Below, one piece after another: positions 1 to 12,136 of a stretch of 64,000 nucleotides of DNA (positions within the stretch are counted from its first letter, which is position 1; each line of letters opens with the position of its first letter). Origin of the DNA: Ettlia oleoabundans. Taxonomy: Eukaryota > Chlorophyta > Chlorophyceae > Chlamydomonadales. The stretch spans positions 5,219 through 69,218 of the forward strand of contig JAAMXP010003108.1 in the NCBI GenBank assembly GCA_019693395.1, read 5' to 3'. The translations under genes were made by a program, and so were the position numbers. The notes below the pieces were generated by a model. That model searched no databases. It worked only from the letters and a program-made list of their open reading frames with translations, and was not told where the DNA came from.

Positions 1-2416
1 CTGGGCTGGGGTTGTGGGAGACCGGGCGAGGGTCCCAGATGGTGCTGAAAAAACTTGAGGAGGCCACGCCTGTGTGAATCGTAGACAGCCCGCAAAACGG
101 GCTGGCTGCCACTCAGGGCCAGCACTCAGCAAGTACTGTGCCTGCCATGGTACTGCAGCTAGAGCAGGCAGTTTAAATGTTTGTGAGCGCAAGGTGGCGT
201 GCACGCAATGGAGGACCAACTCACGTGACACGTTTGTGCAGCGGGCTGTCTATGAGCCCTCTGGCCAGGGCCCAATCAGGGTAGCTCTGGTACCTGCAGG
301 TGCAGGTAAACGATAGAAGCTTGTTGAGTGCTGACAGATAGCAGCAGCTGGCAGTTTTGGTCCAGCAGCACAGGCGGAATCGTAGCCAGGCAGTGTGGGG
401 TGCAACAGGCAAGCTGAAACACGGTACAGAGGTAGAGGCAGGCAGAGGAGGGATGAATGTGCAACCTTGGTGCTTGTCTGGAGGCATCAAGATGCCAGGA
501 GCAACTACAGAGTCCTGCATCTGTACTGTAAACCAACCAACAAAACTGCCCAAGTGACATCGCAGCATGTGAATACAAGGAGGCTGCGCCATGCTGCACG
601 GCTCACATGGAGGGTGCATTGGTGCAGGGATTCCCCATGGCTATGCCTGCCAGCTTCATTGCAGGGGCGGATAGCTTCATGTGAGCCGCGATGGAGGGGA
701 GGTAGTGCCCCGCAAACGACTCTCCCGCCAGATACAGAGGGTTTCTAGACAGGTAACTGTAGGTTGGGGCTGCATAGCGAGGTGAACAATGCTGGCACGC
801 TGAGATGCCAGGGTCAGCTGTTCGGTGAGGCCCAGTTGGGAGGGAGAACACAGGTACAAGTAATGCAAGGCGCTAACTCATGGCAAATGTGATTAAATCA
901 GGCCTACGACAGGCAAGGCATGCTGGACGCAGTTCGGCAGCAGCCGGGTGCTGTCTTAGAATGAGGTCTTGACGCAGGTTCTGTTGGAGGTGGTGGATTT
1001 GGGGCGGCCAGGTAAGAGTGGGCAGGCAGGCGGGCAGTGGGGTCGCTTCACTCACACTTGAAGAAGGCTTGCAGGAATGCCACCACAGTTTTGGCAACGT
1101 CCAGCTGGCTGGTGGTTGCATCGTCCGGTTTCTGCAGCAGCAGAGGCAGCAGTCACAAGAGCATGCACAGCAACATGAGGAGGAGCAGAAGCAGGGGGTC
1201 GGATCTTGGACCTTGGATCTCGGATATTGGATCTTGGACCACCGCATGGATACAACAGGATTGATGAGAATGGGAATGAGGCGAATGCATCATCAATTGG
1301 CGTGCGAAGGTGAAGCCCTGCTTATCGGTTACAAGAACAACGTAGGTTGCCACCACACGCAGCAGCGAGAGAGTGCTCAGACAATGCAAGGGGGACGCCC
1401 CTGAACACCGACTGAGAAACCAGGCAGGAGCTGAAAGATACTGCCCTAAGGCACCCTCTGCCTGCCCATTTGCAATCTAGTAAGACATGTAGCACCCTAA
1501 GTCAGGTTCCCTCACCGTGCTATAGCTCAGGCCCGTGCCTATGGGCTGGTCGATGTAAGTCATGTGCCCCACTCTGGCCCAAGTGTGGTTGTTGGGCACG
1601 AGCTGCAGGTTGGCATTGAGGGTGTAAGGGCCGTGCTCTGCAGGCAGTAACAGGTGACGCCATGTATCGGCGGTAATCTCTGCGTTGATTAAAGTCAGCC
1701 TAGGCGCAACGAAACTTGCCACACAGATCCCTTCAAAAGATGGAGGATTAGGCCAGCCTGAGCAGACTGGGGTTGATGGCTGCTGGGTGCATGTTTGCCA
1801 TCAAGAAAAGGCTAGCCATGGTTTGTGTGTTTGACGATCTGCAGTGCCTAGATAATCGTGTGCACAGTAGAACCATGCAGAAGGTAAGGGGCCAGTGGCA
1901 TTGCATACACAGTCCGTCGCCTCACCAAAAAACATGCCCCACAGGCTGCTGCATCCAGGACCTCCATTGAACCACGCAATGACGGGTGTGTTGCTGGCGT
2001 TTATGGGGGCTCCGGTAGTACCATTCCGTGCCTGCATGCAAATAGTGCCAGCATGGCAGGGTCATCGGGTGCTAGGAAGGCAGAGTGGCAGTTGGGGGCA
2101 CATCCTGCCTGCAACCGAGTGCGCCAGCGCTGCTCTCAGGTCTCAGTAGCAATCCCGCCATCTCATGCTCATGGATGTGATGCACCTGGAAGAACCAGTA
2201 GAAGAGCTTGCGGCTCGGCGCAAAAGTGGGACTGAAGTAGCCATATCGTTCCTGCGGCTGTGGCAGCCCAGCTGCCGCCGCCGTCACCTCAGCCCTGGTG
2301 GGCTGCCCAGGCAGCACAAGTGGCCGGTCAGCGAGCTGTCCTACGGCCCTTGGCGCTCTAGCTGCTAACAGTAGTAGCACGAGACCTGTCAGAGCGTGCC
2401 GGAACGCTCGTTCCAT
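1..2416 (-). CDS. Serine carboxypeptidase (peptidase family S10), C-terminal part beyond the left edge
   Basis: Secreted or vacuolar serine exopeptidase that removes C-terminal residues. The ATG at 2416-2414 opens a hydrophobic signal peptide (MERAFRHALTGLVLLLLAA). Exons that splice in phase: 2186-2416, 1926-2031, 1516-1637, 1058-1131, 607-756, 225-293. They give family blocks in the expected order: FYWFFQ, then PVIAWFNGGPGCSSLWG (oxyanion-hole region), EHGPY, YIDQPIGTGLSYS, DVAKTVVAFLQAFF, and LAGESFAGHYLPSIA, where the GESFAGHY Ser is the nucleophile. A later exon reads YPDWALARGLID. The donor at 1057/1056 (GTGTGA) is preferred because only it keeps the next exon in frame. The catalytic Asp and His lie further downstream and are not in the window, so activity cannot be fully judged. 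Family assignment is secure. Confidence 0.93.
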
Positions 2417-2864
2417 CGTCGGCCCCCTGCGGCCGACACCTTCTGTCGCGGCTTGTGCTTGCGCTGTGCCGGACCGGAGGAGAGGGGGGTCAATCCACTG
2501 GCAGAATACACGTGGGGGACGGCCCGAGGTCCAACCTCCGCCCCGGGCAGCGGAGGGCGGCTGGACCGAAATATTAGGGGCGCCCCTTCTGGGGTAAATG
2601 GACGCCAACAGTGGCTTACTGAACTCTGATCAGGACAGGCGCTATCTGCCTGATCATCACGCCAGGTGGGCTCCGCCTTGGATCTCCCTTGGTTTGCAGG
2701 CACATCTGCCCTTGCCTCACAGGCTCTTTATCAGTTCTGTCTCCTAACACTTGTACAGTACTCACGAGCGAATACACCTGCCATGATATCAAGGGCACTG
2801 GTGGAATTGCAGCTGCAGGCACGGCCCGGCAGTGATTGTCAAGTGAAAGTTGTTCGGTCACAGC
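2417..2864. other. Intergenic: upstream of the carboxypeptidase, downstream of the P5 gene
   Basis: About 450 bases between two minus-strand genes. It should hold the carboxypeptidase promoter and the 3' untranslated region of the disulfide isomerase. The part at 2470-2600 is very GC-rich. I see no conserved coding block or repeat. Confidence 0.5.
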
Positions 2865-5800
2865 TCACAGCTCCTCGTTTGCGCCGCCCGGCTCCTGAGC
2901 CTCTTCACCTTCATCATCCCCCATCAATTCTGCAAGATCAAACTCTTCCTCCATCACCTCCTGCCCATCGCTACCATCCCAAGGCTCCCTTGCCTCCACT
3001 TGTGCCAGCTCCCCACTTACACCTGCCACACGCTCAAAGCCCTGCAAGGAGCAGCCGGAAAACGAGACAGGAAGACACGATTATCCTGTTGATTGCTGGT
3101 GAACAGTTGAGCTGAATACCGTAACAGAGCAATCTTTCTAACAAAACATGCTACCCAAGCACCAGCACCTGCAAGCCAGGGCGGCCAACCAGGCAGCCCG
3201 AACAGAAGCAAAGCAGGCAGCAGAGGGAACCCAATCACACCAGTGCACGCCAGCACCGCCGCGGGCCACACAAGCCCAGGCCCAAGCAGAAGGCCCACAC
3301 GAGGGGCAGGCAGAGTATCTCATGGTGGGCATATGCACGGCAGCATCCACCCTTGAATGTGCCACCCACCTGGCGAACCGACTCCAGAAAATGCCGCACA
3401 GGGCTCTCCTCAAACGCCAACTTGAGGCTGGCGTACTTTCCTTTCTGGGGGTTGAGGGCAATCAGCGCAGGGTAGCCATAGCCTGCGTGACACACAGGAC
3501 TAGAAGTAATGTGTCAGAAGACTACAACGAACAGCAAGCTGGGGCCATACCTCGGCATAAAGTAATGCTTCAGTGATGTTGCACAGCAGGTAAAGGGAGG
3601 AGTTGAAGCGTTAAAAAATTTGTTACACTGCGTCAGATTGCTGAGTCAGTCAGGAATACCCCAGATTCATGCGTGCGACACGCGACCCACCTCCCACTTC
3701 AAAGTTTGCCTCCAGCCCGGGTTGTGCACCGCCCTCTGCCCAGAGGTAGGAGAAGGGCCGGTCCTTGTAACGAGCAGTAAGCCCTCGCAAGATCTGCGAC
3801 CAATGCGCAGGCAACCAGAAGGTAAAGATCGGATGCGTCGGCATGGCGACTTTATTAATATAAGCAATAATGCTATTCGAGAGTGGCAATACGAAGCCAG
3901 GGTTTGGCAAGTGACCGACAGCAACAGGTGTTACTGCCAGCGCAGCATCAGACACCCAGTTCAACACTAGCAGGCACATATCGCTGACCAAGTAAGGGTG
4001 CGCAGGCACTGTGGGGCAGGTAACACGATGCATGCCCTGCCACGAAAACATCTCAGAGACGCAGCCCTCTAACTCCCAATGACAGGTTGCCTCCCAGCCC
4101 ACCTGCAGGTACGCCTCTCGCCCGGCAGCCTTGGAGTCTAGGATGTGGGGCAAGAAGGCAACTAGGCACAGCTGCTTGGCAGGCACCGCCTTCACATCAA
4201 GCTCAGGGTCCGCATCATGGCCAATGCAGTGCTCCTCCCATGTGTGTTCGTCAATAAGCTCCCGAACCTGTTCACATGACAACACAAGAGGGGCAAAGCA
4301 GGGTAGGCACAGACGGACTTGAACATATGTCTGATAATGGTTAGGGAGGCATGGCATGTGTCAAGTCGGGAGGGTGTGGCCAGGAGCGAAAAAGACCCAG
4401 TAAGATAATGAAGGTGTAGCATCAAGCTGCCTGGGATTTTCAAGGTTCACCCATCTCCTATCTGCCGTGACCAGCGCAGGCCACACCTCAGGAGGAGGCT
4501 GCTGAGCGGCCCACTTGGCTGTGGCAAAGGCGGCCAGGGAGCCGGAATCTCTGCCGCCTTCGTATTCCTCTGGCGCGTCCTTGTTCTCCCCAAAAAACTT
4601 GATGGTGGGGAAGCCTGCACCCAGCATCCACCAGCTGCAGATACTTGAGTGATGGCTGTGTTTTGACAAGTGTGCACAAGCCATTAGTGGCCAGGCAGGT
4701 GCATGCAAGTGAAGAACCTGTGTCAGAGCAGAGGCACAGCGATAGCAGAAGTTGCACGCTCGCGCTCCCTGCAATCTACCTAGTATAACCAGCGAAGTAG
4801 CCCCCACCCCACCCCTCATACAGATCAACCCGCTCAAACAGCACCAGGCGGCACCAGTCAAAAAATCGCATGTCTGGGAAGGTTTCATGAGGATGCACTT
4901 GCAACCAGCGAACCAATGCATCGTGAAAGGCTGGCGGTGACTGAGAAGAAAAGAACGGTTACTCACCCTGCACCTGAAACTCATCGCAGGTCTGCTTCTG
5001 TGCCGTGCAGTCCACAGCTCCCACCTTGACCTTGCCCCCAAGAGTCTTAGCCAGGTCAATCCAGGCAGGCTTGAGCGCCTTGCAGTGTCCGCACCAGGGT
5101 GCGTAGAACTGCAAAACAGAAGGGCAGGTAGGGGGCACCACAAGAAATGCAAATCGTTTCAGCGGGGGCTGGGGATGACAGAAAAACACACAAAAACGCT
5201 GAAAAGCGTCATTAATGGGTTACCTTGTTGCACTGTGGCTGGCTTGCTCGCTGTGTGCGATGTAGCCGAGGCTGGCCCAACCCACAGCCCCATCACCCCA
5301 TTCCGGCCTGTAAGACCTCTGACACTCACCTCTACAAACCACAGGTCATCGCTGTTGACAACCTGGGTATGGAAGTCTCCGTCTGAGAGAGACACAACAT
5401 CAGTTCCAGCATAGAAGTCGTTCCCTGCGGTACCGCCGGCACCACCACCGCCGCTGCCACCGCATCGTCCACCCCCCCCGCTGCCACGGTTGCCCCCCCC
5501 GCTGCCGCTGCTGCGCACGCCTAGGCGCCCCAGCGCCACACGCTGAGCCTGCTGCAGGCCCCATTCCACGATCTCCTTTGCAGTGCGGCCGCCGTTAAAA
5601 TCTACGGCAACAATCTTTCCCGAGGGATCGGTATGCATGAACTTGATTGTGGGGAAGCCGCCGATGCCATACTGCACTACATTGCATGAAAACAAAACGT
5701 TGTCTGAGTTGTTGCGGTCTGAGTTACCAAAGGGAGGCGCAGCAATACATGATGAAAGCAGCGGGGAGGTTGGCAAAGAGTTGCAGTACAGGCATCAGCC

Positions 5801-6442
5801 GGATACCAGCAGTAGGGTGACAGCAGCGCTCACCTCAGCACCCAAATTGCGATGTGCATCAGCATCCACTGCAGCAACTGTAAGAACTCCCTTGAGGGCG
5901 TTAGCCGCTCGCTCCCTGCAATCAATCGGTCAGCAAACGGAAGCCTCAAGAGCATCCCCTGGGGAACAGCAGGAGAGGATGGTCAATAGGCCCAGATGAT
6001 GGGCGCAGTAAGGACTGCAGCAGGGCTGTCCATCTGCTGCCCATTAGTTCCTTTGAAGTACATAAGCAGCATGACGCTAGCACCTACCACTCCGGCTTCA
6101 ACGCCTTGCAGTGGCCGCACCTACGGCAACCAGCGAGAGGGCGTGTCAGTCACTAGTGGGCTGCGCCATAAGTGCGGCCGCTGCCCACATCCACCATGAC
6201 AGCTGATGCCGACCTCGGCTTGGCCGTCCATATCAGCAGCAGGGGTCCGATCAGCAGGTTTCCAGAACGGACAGTAGTTGCAGTATCGCCTACCATGGTG
6301 CATAGAATTCTACCAAAGCCGGAGCTTGAGAAAGCTTGTTTATGAAATTGCTAGGGCTCAACAACACCACTTCGGTCCCATCGTACATACCGGTGACGCT
6401 GCCCGCCGCAAGGGCCAGCAACAAGACCAACGTTACCCCCAT
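2865..6442 (-). CDS. PDIA6: Protein disulfide isomerase of the P5/PDIA6 type, two thioredoxin domains, ER lumen
   Basis: Catalyses disulfide formation and exchange in the ER. The ATG at 6442 gives a signal peptide (MGVTLVLLLALAAGSVTG). The first thioredoxin domain has LVEFYAPW in exon 1 (6294-6442), CGHCKALKPEW in a 33-base exon (6088-6120), and GGFPTIKF near 5650. A Gly-rich linker encoded near 5430-5515 leads to the second domain: DLWFVE, then FYAPWCGHCKALKPAW (near 5050-5110) and GFPTIKFFGENKDAPEEYEGG (near 4550-4610). The C-terminal non-catalytic domain has CLVAFLPHILDSKAAGREAYL (near 4110-4180), LEANFEVGG (near 3710) and YGYPALIALNPQKGKYASLK. The tail is acidic (VEAREPWDGSDG, then an E/D run) and ends in NEEL, an ER-retrieval-like tetrapeptide, before the TGA at 2867-2865. 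Domain order and tail match the P5 family. Both active sites are intact. Confidence 0.95.
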
Positions 6443-7103
6443 GGCGGCGCAATGGATCGATTGCTTTGCCTAGTGAATCAGTTGGCATCAGGGTAGTGGC
6501 ACACGCGCGTCAGGCGCAGCATGTCGTTCATGGCCTCTTCAGGCTCCATGTCACGGTTATATTGGCTGCAATCCTGCTCTTGTCGTTGAAGTTTGCTGGT
6601 GTTTGAACAGCGAAACGGAGGGTTGAAGCCTTGCGGACAATTCTGCCGCCTGCATCCCTGTTTCGGCACCCGACTGCACCTTCCTTCTATCCGCAGCCGC
6701 TCGAGTATCTACGCAGACCTTCTTCAAGCTAGCTCCGGTTTAGGGCGGCGCACCCGAGGTGAATACACATATGAGGAATCGCATAGCAACCACCGGACAT
6801 ACCTCTGAAGGTCGTTGACGCATTATTGCGTGTGCCAACTCGTAACTCGTTAACCGGCGATAGCCGGCAGTTCCAGCCTGCGTGACCACTGACCGTGACC
6901 CTGCGCGAGCTCTCAGCCTGCCTCACCCTGGCACAGCTTACAGCCCTAATTGTTGTAGGACGCGCTGGGCCTGGCCCAGCTACTTCCTCATCCCCAGCTT
7001 GGCCCGCGGCGCGACCTGCAAGTGGCAGCAGGCCCACCCTGCCTTTCACCACCGCTGCTGCTGTTGACTGCTTTAGTGCAGGACCTGTATCACACTTTGC
7101 CAA
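6443..7103. promoter_or_regulatory. Divergent intergenic region between the P5 gene and paralogue A
   Basis: 661 bases separate the two divergent start codons, so both promoters should lie here. Short open frames on both strands show no family resemblance, and no repeat stands out. Its regulatory role is inferred from gene orientation only. Confidence 0.5.
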
Positions 7104-10100
7104 ATGACAATGGCTGGAGCGGCCAGTCAGAAGTTGCAGCTGCTGGCAGATGCGCTGGCCCTTGAGTTCAGCCAGAGTCAGGCCAGCGCGCAGTGCGGCG
7201 CTGCGCTCAGGCGCCTGCTGCCCGGCCTGGAATACCTAAGGTGAGGCACATGGCTGCTGCAGCAGCGCACCTTCTGCAGTGCTTCTTAGTGCAGCATAAA
7301 AGCACACATTGGGCGCAGCACCCATGTACCATTTGCTCCGGCTTCTCGCTTACAACACGCGGACAACTGCTCTGCCCCCTTGTCTCCCCTCGCAGCATCA
7401 CATTGAGCAACCCTTGGCAGGAAGGGCGACTTGTGGCATCAGCAAATCTTGCGACAGGTGTGGCAAGGGCAGCACCACACCTGGAATGCCCATAAGCCTC
7501 TGTTTGTGTGTTGGCTGTTTTCAAGAGGTTCCCTTCCTCACTATCCTGTTGTTGTGATTGCCTCCTTGCAGAGGGCCCCACCACATTGCATTTGCATGAC
7601 CTAGAGTCTTCAGTTGTGGGGCTGGCGCTGGCTCAGGGCCAGCCGGCGCAAGTCAGCCTGCTGAACGAAGATTCCTTTAAGGTTGTGCCGGCTTGGACAG
7701 ACGTGCAACAGATGGTGATCGCAGCCCCGTCTGTCACTCATGTGCTGTGCGTCCCCTTTGGTTGCGGCAGCAGCAACGACAGTGGCACACATGAGGCAGC
7801 AAGCAGTGGCAGCAACAGGACGGGCAGGTGCCAGCGTCACAGTCCTTGCGGCAGCGGTCGAGGCGCACTGCTGTTTGGGCTTTCGGAGGCGCCAAACCTG
7901 GACGGCAGGTGCGCTGGCTTGTGGCCATGACATACCTTGCCGCAGCGTTCCTGCTGCGGCTTGCTAGACTGCAGTCATCATTAAGTTTGCCACATATTGG
8001 CAGCCTTCTCCCCTCCTTCGATGGTCACATGTTTATGTTCTAACATTGCTCGCCTCTCTCTCACTGCAGGCGTGCCACACTGCTCGCGGCGCTGGCGCTG
8101 TGCCTGCCGGACCCCATGGCCCGCCACTCTGCAGACACTCTTGCCTTTGTCAACTACGCATGCGGCATCGTGGCGCAGTGCACCTGCTGCTGCCCGCATG
8201 AAAGTGACAGTGAGGGAGAAGGGGAAGGCATGGAGGGCGGCATGGGTGGGGCGTATCATGATGACGAGGACAGCAGCGGGCCAAGTCAGGCCTTGCGGGT
8301 GCCATTGGGTGGCGCAGCTGGCACCTCTTCACCGCTTGATGACGGGCCTGGGCCCAGCGCCAGGCGGGCTGGATTGGAGGATGAACTTGCTGTTAAAGGA
8401 ACTGGCAAGGCGGCAGCAGCAGCAGGAGCTGCACCTGCAGAGCCTGCCACACCGCTCCCACGCCTGGAACGCAGCGAATCAGGTGGGGCCACGAAAATGC
8501 AATGCAAGTGAAACTCGAGAATGTCATTGATTTGTTGGGCTGCTGCATGCCGGCCTGCTAATTGGTCCTCACCATGCTTGTCGCGGAATGTTGCTTGTCC
8601 TGCTTTCCAACATGTCTTGACGCCCCATCGTATCTTTCCTTGTGCAGACACGCCCGCCTTCCGGTTCAGCAAAGCGCTGATGACAGCAGTGGAAGAGGAC
8701 GAGGGCATCACGCAGCGGCAGCACCTGCTCACCTTGACCTTCCACTCAGCGCTGGTGGAGCGAGAGTACAAACAGTGGATGGCCAGGCACCATTTACAGG
8801 TGAATGCCTAAGGTTTGCTGTGTCCATCCAAAGTTCTAAGGGTGTCTTTCTGAGCAGTGTTTTGGGAGGTTTGCAAGGGCAATAAATGGCAGTAGTGAAT
8901 CGCCTGCAAGCAGCAGCAGCTGTGCATACCACCATGGGCTATGTGCTGCCTGCGTAACCTGAAGCCAAGCTGCATGCCACTCCTGATGTGCAGCAAGGGG
9001 ACATGATGATCTCGCTACTTTTGGTGACTGCTCTGGCCATTGTGTCGTTCCTAATGGTGAGCCGCCACACCTCACCACCGCATGTTGTTTCAACACAAAG
9101 TTGGGATCCAGCATAACTTTTCGCAAAGAAGCCTTGCATGTTTCTCATTGACATGCATTGTGCAAGCTTGTACAAGCGCTTATACTGCCCATGTACTGCC
9201 ACCATGGACGTACTGCAGCCGTACCGCTTGATAGACAGCTCTCCAGGCAGCGTGGCGCTCGGGCTGGGCATGGCATTACCTCTGGGCTTGAGCTGGCTGA
9301 GCAGGCAGAAATACATGCGTGAGTGCAACGTTTTCGGTTCACCGTTGGTTCACAACATGCAGAGGCCTTGTTCGGCAGCTGAGTGCATCCTTTGCGCTTT
9401 ATTGCTCTTCAGTTTGACTGGCTGCCCTAACGCAGTTTGTAATCCAGCCTCGCTGCAAGCCTTCGTTTTAATTTACATCTCTTCCACTGCTCGTAACTAC
9501 CGTTCATCCACCTGCCTTCCTGCAGCCCTGCGTACTTGGCTGGTTTTTGCGTTCCGCATTTACACGGTTGCGTTCATCAACATGACATGCACACGGTCCT
9601 TCAAGGTGAACTCAGCACAATGCACCATTCACAGTGGGTTTAGGGTTGGCTGTGGCTTGGCGTGACTAAGCTGAGTTGGCAGGGGCTGATCGTAAGGCTG
9701 GCTCGCAATCAGTTGACCCAATTTGCAAAATTCGTTGTCCTAACTGCTGCAGCCTGACCTGGCGGCACAGCAAGTACACCAGTACATCGTTTTATGGCGC
9801 CTCACGGGGGCGGAAAGCCTCTGTATCACCGCTCTTGGCGTGAGGGTAAGGAATAAAACAGGGTTCATCAAGCTCTTGAACTCAGTTGTGAAGCCTGTAG
9901 CGCCCCTTGGATAGACTGCATCAGTGAGCTGAGTCGCTGGTTTTCTCACGGGCAGAGCTTCAGCCACAACATGGCATTACTTCAAGGACTTGCTGACCAG
10001 GTTGCGCAATCATGTCCATTGCATCCCCATGTGTCTTGCAGACATACCTGAGCACCCACCTTAAGTTGCAACTGTTGGCGCTGTTGATTGTGATTTGGCA

Positions 10101-10501
10101 CCTCCCCCGGATGTGCTCGTCGGTAAGAGGGAGTTGCTGCCAGCTGTTGCGCCAGTTGCATCAACTTTACCAGTGTGAAATATTTCATGTTCCAATAATA
10201 AAGCACCAACGATGCTTGCACCTCGAGGTGTTCCATAGGAGCTATTAACCTGCAGTTCCTCTACTGTGATAAAGGAACAACAACGCCTGCACCTTGACAT
10301 TTGTGTTCGCTTCGTCCTGGACCCCGTTTTGCTTTGCAGTGTTTCCTTGGTAGTCCCATGCTCACCTGCTTTAGCAGCAGCGCGGCTATGGCCACCGTGT
10401 TTGGCTACCTGCTGCCCACGCTGGTGCTGTACCACGTCGAGCAGCGCTCTCGCACCGACTTTGCGCGCATGCTGCGATCCGCAGCTGCTCAGGCACATTG
10501 A
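7104..10501 (+). CDS. GAF-like plus multi-pass membrane protein, tandem paralogue A
   Basis: Unknown function. ATG at 7104 (a second in-frame ATG at 7110); stop TGA at 10499-10501. Exon 1 encodes KLQLLADALALEFSQSQASA. Exon 2 starts after the acceptor near 7394 (SITLSNPWQEG). Exon 3 (7572-7908) reads LALAQGQPAQVSLLNEDSF, VTHVLCVPFGCGS and ALLFGLSEAPNLDGR, followed by ATLLAALALCLPDPMARHSA. This layout, VCVPF then an L-F-G-L strand then a terminal helix, resembles a GAF fold, which is my inference. An acidic low-complexity linker (8200-8480) precedes a conserved block (TPAFRFSKALMTAVEEDEG). About five or six hydrophobic segments follow, including ISLLLVTALAIVSFLM (about 9011-9055), SVALGLGMALPLGLSWL (9249-9300), YIVLWRLTGAESLCITALGV (9780-9840) and MATVFGYLLPTLVLYHVEQRSR near the C-terminus. 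Every segment has a counterpart in paralogue B, so the copy looks intact. Confidence 0.75.
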
Positions 10502-12136
10502 ACCTGCTGGCAGTACGCCTGGAAACGCCATCTGCGCTTCCTGCAGTGCAAGCTCAAATCAATCGCACGAAGCCAAGCCGCACTGGTGCGGGGAACGCGA
10601 AACTGAGCAACCCAACAGGCCAGTTGCTTCTGAGTAGTTGTGCCTCCAAACTTGCTGCCGGAATGGCTATGTTCTGTGTGTACAGGCCACCATGGCAACG
10701 AATCGTGGCTCTCTTAAAACTCGGCCATTGCTTAACACAGGCGGCAGCATGCCAGACACTGTACCTATCCGATTAGTTTACCGTGTTGCCCTCGCCATGG
10801 TGCGAGCGCGCCATGTGTGTGTTCAATTTAATTGCGCCCTTGCTTTTCCACCCTTCCTGGTCCCGACCATGACACAGGGCCATGCGTCTTCAAAACCAAC
10901 TCAGACCGACAACCAAAACCCAAATTCACCTCAGGAGCTGTCCATTTTCCTTGCAGAAATTCTTTCGTACCCTTAGTTCTCCTGCCCAGCGATGCTGCCT
11001 AGCCTGGGAAAGGTTTCCCATATGAGCCTCAAGTGGAACCCATACTCAAGATGTTTCAGGGCCAATGCATGCACTGTTCGTACAGTGTCTTCCAGCAAGT
11101 TGTTTACAAACCTTGCAATCTTGCGTTTCAGTTTGTTTGCATGGGGGCTGGCATTCTACTCGCCTTCTGTACCGCCTGTAATGCTGCATCTGTGCCTGCG
11201 GCAGTACGCAGTTGCGATCCCAAGTTGGATGCTTGTTTCCTACAAGAGCCTTCACCAAAACAAAAACTGGACCCACCCACCAGAGAGGCAAGATTTCACT
11301 AGTACGTACTTGGGGGACAGGTGGTGTAACAAGAGGGCTAGGATGCCAGTCCTGCTTGCCGCGGTTATGGTGCGGGTTGGCTGTCACTGTCAGGGATCAT
11401 CAGCGCCAGTAAAATATGGCGATTTGTGCTGTAAACTCACAATGAGTGCAAAAGGCTCACAAGTTATGATGTGAACCTGGAGTGCGGGAAGGCCCATGGA
11501 CCAACTCTGAGAGATGCCGAGAGATGCGGCGTTGCGCCAGGGCCGCCACCTCAGCTCCCCACCTCAACCTGCAATCCGACAGCAACACTGACACTGGCTT
11601 CGGTCGGCTGGCTTTGCACTCTATGCTTTCCATTGCCCAAATTGGGGCAATACTCTAGGGGAGCTGCGAGGCGTGCCCTCGTGGCCCTCGGCGAGTATCT
11701 TCCACCGCCCCTACAGGTGTGAACCCGCCCCGCCACTGAAGATTGCATTGGGGAGTCGGCGCTAAAGGTGAGCGACGGTGCACACGGCCTTGCACGGCTC
11801 CGGCTTTTGTCTTTGACGTGCGAAGCTCCCGGCTCGCGCGTCTTTTGCAGCCATATAAGGTAGACGTCCTGTTCACGGATGTCCGAGTCCAGGAGCGGTT
11901 CCGCGCCCCAGCTTCCCCAGCCGCATACGAAGTGCGTTGCGACACTCCCGCATCCGCTTATTCCTAGTTAGCGGCCGAGGGCAGCCGAAATTAGGGAAAT
12001 CCTGGATGATAGAGGGCGTGTGCAGGCAATTTTTGCACTGCTGCGTCCAGCAGGCTTGCCGCCCTCCCTGCCCTCCCTGCCGCCTTCCTTGACGCTGCAC
12101 AGGCTGCGCTTCCATGCTGCAGGGATCATCAGCGCA
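10502..12136. other. Intergenic between the two tandem paralogues
   Basis: About 1.6 kb. Open frames of up to 160 codons exist (around 10992-11474) but have no recognisable domain, no homology that I can see to the flanking paralogues, and no consistent splice structure. The region should hold the 3' end of paralogue A and the promoter of paralogue B. A pyrimidine-rich run (ccctccctgccctccctgcc) lies at about 12062-12081, just upstream of the paralogue B start. Confidence 0.45.

Noticed and set aside
1200..1250. Repeated ttggatct/tcttgga words in a carboxypeptidase intron
   Set aside because: A short degenerate simple repeat in an intron; not unusual enough to be a separate element.
10992..11474. 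160-codon plus-strand frame between the tandem paralogues
   Set aside because: No domain, no splice support and no similarity to the neighbouring genes; GC-rich sequence often gives frames of this length.
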